A DNA stretch of 53,796 bases, taken from assembly GCA_014728075.1 (NCBI GenBank), contig WJMG01000045.1, positions 1-53,796 on the forward strand. The letters run 5' to 3'. This DNA is from Candidatus Omnitrophota bacterium. Its GTDB lineage: Bacteria; Omnitrophota; Gorgyraeia; Tantalellales; Tantalellaceae. The position numbers and the translations under genes were made by a program. Below, one piece after another: positions 30,701-42,700 of the stretch. The notes beneath the pieces were generated by a model, which saw only the letters and a program-made list of their open reading frames with translations, was not told the origin of the DNA and did not search any database. The number at the start of each line of letters is the position of its first letter. Positions within the stretch are counted from its first letter, which is position 1.

Positions 30701-33700
30701 ACGGCATCGGTCAAAGCCCTTCCGACCATGCTGTCGGCGGCTTTACCGATCAGGGTCGACGGCTCGGGATTGCCTTCCGTGCCTACGAGGTATCCCCTGC
30801 CGGTGATCCTGGCTTCTCTCGCCGCGGCCATCATCTTACTGTATTTAAGCTCTTCGTTGAATTCACTGAGTATGCCGAGTACGGCTACGGCAGCCATCCT
30901 GCCCCTGTCCGTCTGGGAGTCGAACCTGTATTTTTCCAGCAGCCACTGTGTAAAGTCCAGGGGTCTGTCGGTCTTCAACTTGCGGCCCAGTTCCGCCCAA
31001 GGGCCGAAAGTCTGCTGTTTTTCCTTCTCCCACATCTCGTGTATTCTCTCCAGGCTCTTAGCGGCCCTTTCAATGTCCCTGCCGGCAAGAGCTATTCCGC
31101 TTTTCCGGGAAGCCTCCCGGAGAGCTTCCATCGCCCCGTCGACATCGTCGTCGTCGAGGTTCCCTCTTATCCTTTTCATGAACTTCTGCCTGTCGGCAGC
31201 GTCCAGAGTACTGCATATTCTCTTCATTTCGACCATAAGGGTCTTCTCGTACATCTCGTAAGCTTTGTGGTTGAAACCATGGATATTGTAATATACCGCC
31301 CGCATGTAGTGCAGTTCGCTTTCCGTATTCACGGGCAGCACATACGAGGGCACTACTTCTGGATGCTTCCAGTAATGGTCCCTGAAGCGCCTCTCCATCC
31401 TCTTGAGGAATACCGCGTACTTAGGCGTAAGCACCTCGAAATCTATATTCTTGTATTTATCGAAAGCTTTTACTATGACCCCTTCCTCGAGAAGCCTCCT
31501 GATCTCCGTTATATCGGAATCGCCCTGAGCGACGCGCCTTCCGTCCTTGTCCATGAACACCAGATCGCCGTTCCTCATCCAGGAGCTCAGGGACGAGGGG
31601 TCCGGAAAAACAAGATTGGCCTTTCTGCCGCCCTTGAGGTACATAAAGGGCTCCATAATAAGCTGGCCTACGGGTTCCGCGTCCTTGAGAGGATCGTTCG
31701 TAGCGTTATATATGACCTCGTACTTTATCTGCACCTCACGGACGCCGTTCCACATCCTCACGACCCTTCTTTCCCCGGAAGCGTCCTCGGCGTACTCTTC
31801 CTGGACTTCCTCGAACACTACACCTTTGTCCGTAAAGACCTCCATGTCCGTATCGAGTTCTATAGCCGAAATGAGATTTTCTTCTTCCCTGTCACCGGAA
31901 CGCCTGTCCGTCAACATGGAAGAAGCAAAAATGGGACTGTCCTCTCTTTCCACGAACTCGGAGGTTTCCCGGGTGTCTTCGGGAGTTCCGGCCTGTTCTT
32001 CCCGGGATTCGGAATACTCGAACATCTGCTGCCTCTGGGGATTCACCGTCACGCCCTCTTCTATCTTTCTGTGGGCACAGCTGCTGAGGATGAACACAAG
32101 AGCACCCATGAAGAACGCCTGAAGGATCCTCTTCAGGCCGCTATTGTCGCTTCGGGAAGCTTTCTTAAGCTTATTGACCGCTTCTCCGGCCTTTTCACTG
32201 CCTACTATAGGTATCAGAAGATGCCTGAGCTGACCCAGAAGCTCCTCTTCGGCCTCCTCCAGCTCCCTCATGTTCTCGACAGCGTTCTTTTTCTGCTGTT
32301 CCACATCGCTCCCAGGAGCATCTTTCAGGACTATGGTGGATATGTACTCTATCTGGAAATCAAGGTAGACTTTTTCAGCCATGACCTCGGTCAGACCGGC
32401 GGATATCCTTTCAAGCTCAGTGGATATATTCCCCTCCGCGAGTTTCTCCGCCAGACTTTCCTGGTGTATCCTTTCACCTTCGGCCTCTCCCGGCTCGCCG
32501 AGAAGGGTCAGGATGATGAAATCTTTTATGTAATTAGCGCTTTCCGCCTTGTCTATTTCTTCAACGAGAAGGGCTTTGGCCCTGTTCTTGAGATCGGAAA
32601 CCGCCTCTTCATCCTCTTCGTTTTGAGGCAGAAAAAGCTGGTTAAGCCTTTTCTCTACTTCTTCTTCCACCTCTTTCCTGGTCTTATCGTCGACCACCCC
32701 TTCGCCTTTTATAATTACATCCACCGCGAAATCCTTGAGTATCGAGAACCCCTGGCCGAGCACCGCTTCGGCGTCTTTCAGGCTGTACTCGTTGGATATC
32801 TGTTTCGCCATGGCCTTTTCCACTATCTCGAAAAGGGTTGCCACTTTTTCGCTGAGCAGGGGTTCCCCGGAACGCCTTTCGGCCTCGAGCCATTGGTCGT
32901 ACTCTTTCACAACGCTCACATAGAAGATCTTTCCGAAATCCTTTTCTCTGGCCTCGAAAAAGTCCCTTGCTTCTCTTGTCTTCCTGACCTCCTCAGCGGC
33001 GGCCCTGATCTCATCTAATTTCATCAATTTAGCGTCAAGGCTCTTATTGAGCTGCTTTAATCTGTCGAAAACGGATTCCATCTCGTCTTCGGCCACTTCG
33101 ATCCCGTCCGCCTCCTCGCTGTCCGGGTCCGCCAGAAGCATGGCGATGTGCGCGTAAGCCTGTGCGCAATAGTTGAAATAACGGTACGCTGTCTTCAGTT
33201 CCTCGAGCCCAGGGTCATCCGAAGAGACCTTTTCCTCGGCGATCCCGAGAAAAGCCGTAAGGTTACCGTAAAGCTTATTAAGATCTTCGGCCTGCGCGAA
33301 CTCGTCCTCAAGCGACCTCGCTTCGCCGAGAATTTCCAGCTTGACCTTTGCCAGTTCCGTCTCTGCCTCCTGAATACTCCGGAGGTATTCCGCGTCCTCG
33401 GCCTCGAAGTTGAACTCCCAGTTGGCGTACCTGTAATAGCGGTCATCCGCCTCGGCCACGGAGGTACTTCTCGGGCTTTCCATCTCCACCAGGTCCGAAG
33501 CTCCCGCCTCTTCACTGGCTTCGTGCTCTTCCGGCGTTTCCACCACTATCAAACGGTCTTCGCTGTCCGCGTCTCTTTCCTCTACACCCGTCACATCTTC
33601 TTCGGCTATCACGGGAAGCTCTACTACCGGGGCTTCGGGCTGGACTTCCGTATCCTCTTCGACGACCACCGGCTCTTCCACGACTTTCACATAAGCCAGA

Positions 33701-36700
33701 AGGCCTTCCTCGACACCGAGCTCGTCGCATTTTTCGCGGTACGCTCTCTGCAGCTTTTTCATATTGGCCTCGAAGAGTTTCCTCAGCACGGAGGAATCGG
33801 CTTCTCCTATGGAATGTTCGGCTATGGCGTCCTCGACCTCTCTCTTCTTTGACCTGATGTTGTTCTGGAGAAGCGCCTTTTCCGGAAGGTCCTCTTCGGT
33901 CTCAGCGTTCTCTATAGTCTCCAGTTCGCTCTTAAACCATTTTCTCATCATCTTGCTCAATTCGAGCCTGGCCATGGACCTGCGCTGTTTCTTTCGCTTC
34001 TCAAGCCCGTCGGCGCTTTCGTTCACTCTGTTGGAAAGAAGCGCGACAACCTCATCGAACTTGTCCTCAAGGCTTGAATACGCGTCATTGCCTATAGTCT
34101 TACGGGTTATTCCCAGCAGCGTCAGCATGTTCACGAAACCTTTTTTCTTTTCCGCGACGATGCTCTCCAGGGAACCTTCCTCGTATATCCCGTCCGCCTC
34201 TTCCTGAGACATGCCCCAGACTTCGTTTCTCCAGTCCGAGACCCACTTGTTCGCCGCCTTCCTGGCCTCCTCCTTGCTTTCCATATTGGCCCTTACCTCG
34301 TCGGCAAGCCTAAGGAGGACTTCCTCGAGCTTTTCCCCTATTGCGGCCATGTTCTTTGTCCCGACAGTAAGACCGGTCAGGTTATTGAGCTCGCAGACCG
34401 AGTCCACTTCCCGCCTTATCTGGTCGGAATGTCTCTTGAAGGCTCCGTCCTCCAAAAGGCTGTCGAGCGCGGGCTGGCTGGAAGTTCTGTGAATATACCA
34501 GTTATCGAGCATCAACAGAACATCATCGACTTTTTGCCTTTTCTCCTTCTTCAGCTCAAAGGCAAGTTTCTTGATGTCGTAGGCTATCTGGGAGAACCTG
34601 TCGTAAACCCCTTTCACATTCTCCTCTCCGAGGATACCGGCAGCCTCGTCATTAATGCCCGCCGCCGCCATCATCTGGTCGAGATACGCTCTCTTCTCCG
34701 CTATCATTTCGTTCAGTGCTTTTTTATCCACCAGTATGTTCTCCATGGACTTGTCCTTTTCGTCTATGGAGATCTTGACGGAAGGATACCACTCATCGAG
34801 CCATCCCTGCACATTTTCCAGGGACGCCTGGAGCTTTTCCTTCTTTTCCCGCATAAGCCGCTGGTTCTCACGCCTCTTTTTCCAGGCAAAAGGCCAGGTC
34901 TCCACCCGGAGTACCGCTCTTTTAGCTTCCCGGAACTTTCTTGCCCTTTCCCGGCGTTTATCTTCCCTGATCTGCTCTTTTCTTTCGGCTACCCGTTCCC
35001 TGATATCGGCCTCCGCTTCCTTGAATTCGGAAAGAAGGCTGTCCATCGCTTCCTTGCCTATCGTGTCGTAAGTTATATTCGCTTCGGCTATTTTTTCGGC
35101 AAGCTCTTCTTCTTTCCCGCGGATAAAGGCCTCGAGTTTTTTCGAGGAAGAAAGCTCATCGAGCGTATCGAAGGAACCGGCAGTATCCTTTCTCCACGAA
35201 CGGACCCATTCCTTGATCCCCTCGGCTATGGCCATCTTTTCCTCGAGATGCTTTTCTTCGGTCTTTCTGAGAGAATCGAAAACATTATCCAGGCCCGCGT
35301 AAAAAGAGTTTATCGCGTCGGTCCCTACCGTTTCTCTCCTTATGTTGCGTTTCTCAAGTTCCAGGTCCATTTCCGATCTCTTGTCCGATATGGCCCTTAT
35401 GTAGGCGCTGTCGGCCAGAAGTTCATCAAGAGCGTCTTCCGAAGATTCTATGTTCTTGTACCATCCGGTCACCTTCTGCAGAAGGTCGTCGAGCTGGCCT
35501 ATCTTTTGCAGGCGGTACTCTTCTACTCTGGCGCTCAGAGCGTCAACGGTATGGTCCAGATAATCCCTGATGTCCTGGATGCCGTTCTTGCCTATCGTAG
35601 CCTCGGTTATACCGAGCGAAGCCATGGCTTTCTCCACTTCCTCCCTCTGGGCGGCAACGGCCGAGTCAAAAGCCCTGGAAACGAGAAGCTCTTCAAGTTC
35701 TCCGGTATTTTCGGTATTCCTCTTCAACCACATATCGATGTTGAAGTATATACCGTCCTTATCGGCGCTGAGTTTCTTCTTACGGTCCTCCAGCACCTTT
35801 TTCACCTGCTCGGCGGCAGCCTGGAATCGGTTCATGAGAGACTCCATAGGCTCTCCGCCCACGGCCCCGAGATTATTGTTGGAAATGAAGCTCTCCAGCC
35901 TGGCCTTTCTCCTCTCGACCTCTTTTTCAAAACGGCCCTCCTGTACGAGCCTGAGCTGGATGTCCTCGCTGGAAGCGACCTTGCGCATCCACCTCTCGAT
36001 CCACTCGCCGGCCCTGTCGATAAGCGCCAGTTTGTTGTCTCTTTCGGAATCCACCCGGCCCTGTATCATCTGCACGGCCTTTTTGAAAAAGGAAAGTATC
36101 TCCTGCATGCGTTCATCGCCCACGGTCTTTTCGCTTATACCGCCTTCCTGGAGTATTTTGTTATACGCCACTCTCCTGGAAGCTACCTCGCTCTGGAATA
36201 CCACGGTGTTAACATATCTTTCAAGCTCATCACCCTTGACGGAATCCACCCATTCCATGAGATAAGCTTCGGACCTGGAGACGGCTTCTTCCTTCTCAGC
36301 CCTGTTGGTCTCGACGAGCCGGCTCAATTCGTCCACGGCCTCGGAAAAGGTCCTCCTCACCATGGCAAGCCTGCTCGCGGGCACCGTATCGCTGCTGACC
36401 CTGTTCTCTTTAAAAATATCCTCCACTTCCTTGCGCTTGGACGCAACTGCCGCGCGCAACCTTTCCTCGTTCAGATAAAGGTCCAGGTCCTCAGCGGAAA
36501 CCGAAGCTATCCAGCTGTCCACTATCTGCTGCGCTTCGGACAAAGCCGAAGCCTTCTGTTTGCGGTTCTGCTCTACAAGGGCCTTTATGGCGGAAACCGC
36601 CTCGGAAAAAGCCGATTCTACTTCTTCGAGCGCTTCCCTGCCCACGGTATCCTCGTTCACACGCCCCTTTCTGAGCTTCGCGTAAACATCCTTGTGATGG

Positions 36701-39700
36701 GCGTTGATCTCATCGTTCAGATATTCGGTGTCCAGATAGCTGTCCCTCAAAGTATCGTTCGTGGTTACTTCGGAATGCCATCTGTTAATGTATCCTATGG
36801 TCTCGTCAAGGACCTCGCGTTTTGCTTTAGCGTTATAATCGACCAGGCTTCTCACGCTGTCGGCGGCCCTGGAAAACCCCGCCCAAAGGTCGGTAAGCTC
36901 TCTCGGGTCGACAGTATTCTCGTTCACTCTTCCCAGGCGGAGTATCTCTTCCACCTGCTTTTTCTTTTCGGATATGGCCGCTTCAAGAGCGTCCCGGTCA
37001 AGATATTCGTCCACGAGATCGTCGGTAAGGGAATTCTCCCAGCCGGCGATGGTCTTTGCGGCTTCTTCCAGTACCTTCTGCCTGGCGTCCCTGTTCTCCC
37101 TGTCGAAGGTCCTGACTTCATGGAAATACTCTTCGAACTTGCTCATCCAGTTATCCCAGAGGCGGTTACCCATGACCTTGGGGGAAAGCCCCTCGGCTTC
37201 CAGTTTTTTCGCCAGCTCTTTCCTGGCTGACTCTATAGAAGCCTCTATATCCTTTTCGTCCTTGTATCCTTCCTCGTCGCCGAGCTCGATCTTGTCCTGC
37301 GCTTCGGAGGTCCAGTTTATAAGCCATCCTTTCAGATGTGTCATTCTGCTGTTTATGCCGGAAAGTTTCTCCTCCACGAGCGCCTTGAGACCGTCCACCT
37401 GCCGCTTAAGTTCGGCGTTCAGCTCGCTTATACGCGCCGTCCCGACATTCGAGACCGTTATGTTGTATTCCTCTTTTTTAGAGCCGACATGGTCCTGGAG
37501 GTCTTTGACGGCGTCCTCGAAACGATCCTGGACGATCAGGTCCTCGATATCGGCCTTTATGGCTTCGGCCCTTTTGGCGATATAGGCCATAAGGTCCTCC
37601 AGCTTCAAAAGCCTGTTATTCTCGACCCTTTCGGTCAGCCTCTCTTCGGCCGAGGCAAAAGCGCTGTCCACCGCCTCCATCTTCTGCCTTCCGACGGTCG
37701 CTTCGCTCACCCTGGCGCTTGCTAGGAAATCCCTGACTTCTCCGCGTTTAGCTTCCACCGCTTCAGCTTTCCCGGCGTCGTCCAGATATGCGTCCAGTTC
37801 CGCGGAAGAAAGCTCCTCCGGCCAGGCTTCTATGAGAGTTTTCGCGGCCTCTAGAAGTCCTTCCTTGTCCTGCCTGTTGTCCTCTACTCTTTCACTTATA
37901 GAACCGACAGCGTTTTCGAAATCTTCCCAGACGGATGATATCTCGCTTTCGTTCACGGTTTCGGGGTTTACCCCTCCTTCCTCGAGCACTGCTCCTATTT
38001 CGGTCCTTTTAGCGGCTACCGTATCCTCGAAGACCTGCCCGTTCAGAAAACCGTCAATATCCTCGCTGACCAGGCTTTCTTCCCAGTCCTTGATCAGGGC
38101 TTTAGCCTTGCTAAGAACATCTCTTTTAAGCTCGCGCCTGTCCTCGACGCGTCTCGTAAGGTCCATAACGGCCTTGTCAAAAGCGTCGCTGACCTCGCTT
38201 ATCCTGACGGAAGGCACCGTACCGGCATTTATATTATGCGCGGCGAGCTTCCTGGACACGGACCTTTTCCTGGAAGATTTCGCCTTCTCAAACCTATCCT
38301 CGTTGAGTAAAGCGTCCAGTTCCTCATCGGAAAGAGACGCGGGCCATTCGGCAAGCGATGTCTTTATTTCTTCTATAGCTTTGTCTTTGTCCGCCCTTTC
38401 CCGGTCAACGATGTCTTTGAGCCGTTCGGCAGCGAGAGAGAACTCATGCCATACGCTGTCGAGCCTGGAAGCCTCGACGGTCTTTTCGTTGACCCGGCCT
38501 TCTGACAGGGCCTTCTCTATACGGGCCTTCTGTTCGGAAACCGCCCCCGCAAGGGCATCCCCGATAAGAAGAGACTCTATCTGTTCCCTGCTGAAACTTT
38601 CCGGCCATTTCTGTATGCTCACGATCGCTGTCCGGATAGTATTTTCCTTGGACTCCCTGTTGTTTTCGACCATTTCCTTCATCGCGGCCTCGGTTTCGTC
38701 AAAAGCTTCCCAGACGGACCCCAGTGAATCCGAAGGAACGGTGTTACTGTTCACCCTGCCGTCGGCAAGGAGCTTGCTGATCTCTTCCCGTTTTGACGCG
38801 ATAAATCCCGCAAGCCTGGAGCTGTCCAGGCATTCATCGAGAACATTTTCGTCAACGGAAGAGATCCATTCACGGGCCATACTGGCCGCTACACCCAGAA
38901 CCTCTTCCTTGGCTTTCCTGTTCTCTTCAACGAGTGCCCTGATCTCGGAAGAAGCACCCTGCAGGGCCGCTTCCACGGCCTGTATCTTATCCTGGGCAAC
39001 GGTGGCGGAGTTAACCCTCCCCTCTTCCAGGATATTTTTTATTTCGCGCTCTTTTTCCTCAAAGGCTTTCTCCATCTCTTCTTCGTCAATGTAGAGATCG
39101 AGCTCGTCTTCGGTCAGCCCGGCCGGCCATTCCTCAAGCGTTGAATGAACCTGTTTAAGCACATTCTTTTTAGCGTTCCTGTTCTCGTTAACGGCGATGC
39201 GGACCTTCTCAGCCGAAATTTCGTATAACTCGTCCAGGGCTTTGATCTTTTCCGGAGATACGGTATGATCGTTCACCCTGCCTTTACGGAGCATACGGCC
39301 TATCTGTTTTTTTCTGTCGTCAATAGCTTTATCCAGCTCCTCTTCCTGCAGGTACAGGTCAAGTTCGTCAGGGGTCAGGCTTCCGGCCCATCCTTTCAGG
39401 AGGGCGGACGCGGAATCCAGGGTCCTCTGCTTGGAAGCGCGGTTCTCCTCCACGAGGCTCCTGAGCTCTTTTTCGGCTTCCATATTGGAACCCTCAAGGC
39501 CTGCGAGCTGTTCGGCGGGGACCGTATCTTCCGACACTCTTCCTTCCTCGAGTATTTTCCGGACCTGTTCCTTTTTCTGAAGCAGACGGTTCTCCAGCAC
39601 ATCCGTGCGGAGGTATTCGTCCAGGCTTTCCGGGCTGATGTTGACCACCCAGTTGACCATTATCAGCCGGGCGCGTTCAAGCGTATCCTGTTTCTGCCTG

Positions 39701-42700
39701 CGGTTATCCTCTACGAGGGATTCCAGCACATCCACGGCTTCCGCGAAGGAATCGAAGATCGAATCGACCGTTTCAAGGCCTACTGTCGCGGCGTTTATCC
39801 TGTTCTCGAGAAGTTCATTTTCGACGGACTCTCTCTTTTCCTCCACGGCCCTTTCAAGAGCTTCTTTTTTGAGGAAAAGGTCATATTGTTCCGGAGACAT
39901 CGTACGGGGCCATGAGGCCAGGTCGCTGTATATTCTTTCAACGGCTTGCTTTTTGGCCTCCCTGTTGGCCTCTACCAGCTGTGAGACCTTAGTGTAAGAG
40001 TCAGCGAGGGCGGTCCTTATCCGGGCAAGCTGCCTTCCGGAGACGGTCTGGTCGTTCACCCTGGCGGCCGACCGCATATCCTGAACCGCGTTCTTCCTGG
40101 CAATATAGGCTTTTTCAAGCTCTTCGGTATCAAGGTATCTGTCCTGCAGTTGGTCCGACGCGGCTACCTCTCGGCTCCATTCCTCGGCGAAACTTACTAT
40201 CTCTTTGACCGCCGCCCTTTTGGAGGCTCTCCACTCTTTTATTATTGCCTGTATCTCCTTGACGGAGGAATCAAAGTGACTCCTGAAGGTCTCCACCTCT
40301 TCCTCGCTGAGCACGCGTCCGAGGTCCTTTGTAATGAGGGCCTGAAGCCGGATCCGTTTTCTGGAGACTATCTCGTCCCTTTGGGACTTTTTCAGCATTC
40401 TGTCCTTTATCGAAGGTGTATTTCTTACTTCCTCTACCCAGTCGCCCATCATTTTCCGGACCAGAGCGGTTCTCTCTTCCAGTATTTCGGCCCGCTCCCT
40501 GAGACTCTCCGCCACTACATTCTTGATCCTGTCTTCCAGAAGGGTTTCCAGCGCGTCTATCCTGTCCTGTCCCACATTGGCGGCGGTAAGCCCCTCTTCT
40601 CTGATCTTAGTCCTCAATTCGGCCTTTTTGGCGGCTATGGTCTCCTCCAGGCCCGCTTTCTTCACCTGGTCGAGCTCACGCGGTTCGTTCTTGACCACTG
40701 CGGCCCACGAAAGGAGCCATTTCCTGACGGAGGTTATCTTATCATCCAGCTCCTTTTTCCTTTCTTTCATCGCCTGGGAAAGCTCTTCACTTATGCCATC
40801 GAAATACTCCATAAGGGAAGAGTATCTTTCTTCTCCTATGATCCCGGAGGAAAGTCCTCTGGCGGCAAGGTCTTTCTCGAGCTCGGACCTCCGCGCGGCC
40901 ACGGTTTCCTCAAGCGCCTTTTCGTCGAGCAGCTCATCATCGAATATTTTCATTTCCTCTATGGTCTGCCATTCCTTGAGCGCTCCTCTGGCCAGGGTGA
41001 GCTCCCTGTCCTTTTGCTCGTTCATCTCCCTGAGCCTTTTCTTTATATTATTCTCGGCCTTTTCGAACTTCTCGACGGAGATCTCTCTCATGCGCTCGGC
41101 CCCGACCGTAGACTCCGATATCCCGGCCTTTTCCAGCCATCCGGCTAATTCCTCTTTTTTCTTTCTTATTTCCGGGTCAATAGCTCCGGGTAAAAGGAAT
41201 TTCTCGGCGGTGGACCTTTTCTCAAAAGACCTTTGCCATCTGTCCAGGCGGCGTCCGATCTCTCCTATCTGCCTTTCAAGTTCGATCTTTCTTTCCTCGA
41301 CTATCTTCCTGACCTCCCCGGCCCTGGAATCAAAATATCCGGAAAGCTCTTTTACTTTTTCTTTTCCTATATTGTTCTCGCTCAGTCCCGCCGCTTCCAT
41401 CTTGCGGTCGAACTCAACCCTTTTATCGGATATCGCCTTCTCCAGGCTGTCACCGAGCAGAAGGGCATCAACGGCCCTGAGAGCGCCGTCTTTCGGGGCT
41501 TCTATGGATTCGGACCATTCGTCAAGCCATGTCTTTATCTCGTCGAAGGAAGCGTCTATCTCTCTCGCCCTTTCGGCGACAGCGTCCTTTATCTTTACTA
41601 TGAGATAAGCGTATTGGGCTTCCCATTCCTCCATCACTTCGTCCGTGGCTTCCGACGGGTTTTCTTCGGTGAATTTCTTTTTCACCGATTCGTACTCCTT
41701 CTGTAGAGCGGAAAGACCCTGCTCGAAACGCCCCGCGAGAAAATCATCAAGCTCGTTCTCCAGTATCTCTTTGGACCTTCTGGTAAGCCACCTGTTGACT
41801 TCCCTCCCCGGACGCGCGGCAACTATTATGTCGTCGAGCTCCACATAAACGAAATCGAGGGAATCCGGCCTGTGTCCTTCGACCATGTACGGGTTCTCCT
41901 CGTGCAATGATGTGCTGAACTCCAGTGCCCGGGAGTGGTCTTCACCGATCCACTCGCGCAGGGACCCGGCGCTAATACCGAGATCCGAGGTTTTCTGCAT
42001 CCACTTGATCATCTCGTAGAACTCGTGGTTGATAACATCCGTATCTTCCGCGAAGTCCTCGTCGATGTAGATAACGGGTTTTCCGTATGTCCTGCCCAGA
42101 CCGATGTGAGCCTTGAGACCGGTATTTTCGTAAAGTCCGCTGATGGGTATAAGGTAAGCTTCAGCGCTTCCGTAACGCGCTTCGTTGAATCCCGTATACG
42201 CGGTCGAGACCGAACGGCATATTTTCTCGAGGTTCTCCTTTCTCGACTCCGTGTCTTCCGCGTAAAGTCCGGCGGGAAGGTTTTCCCTGACATGGTCGTT
42301 GACCACTTCTTCATGGGTTACGATATGCTCCGCTCTTTCGGCGGGAATAGCGGTCTCGATCCTTTCTATCCTTCCGAGAACTATTCTTTTGTGCCTCTCG
42401 GGAACGGAGTCAAGTATGGAAAAGCCATCGCTTTCCCTGACGACGGCCATGACGGGTTCCGACCTGTACACTATCACGGCGGTCTTCCCTATGACCTCTA
42501 CCCGTATATCGTCCATTAGCATACGCTCGAAGTCGTCCGGAGAAACCGGATCTTTAAGGTCTTCCGTTCTGCTGAGCTCTTCCTGTCTGCGCCTGTACCT
42601 GGTTGTCCATTCAAGCTTTTCCGACTTCAGGTCCTTGCCTTTGAGCCCGGCTTCGGCGAGACCCAGGAATATTGATTCCTTGAGCTCGTCCAGGTTCTCG

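Noticed and set aside
29380-33018. A 1212-codon open frame on the plus strand opposite gene B
   Set aside because: It lies codon-on-codon against the sense frame. Sense use of TTA, CTA and TCA codons is very low, which removes stops from this antisense frame. Its product shows no recognisable domain, and gene B is continuous here.
34429-37230. A 933-codon plus-strand frame opposite the helical repeats
   Set aside because: Same antisense effect of codon choice. The periodicity is inherited from the sense repeats.
42001-42040. NHEFYE in gene B as an active metalloprotease
   Set aside because: The second zinc His of HExxH is Glu and no clear third ligand is seen; kept only as a weak domain note.
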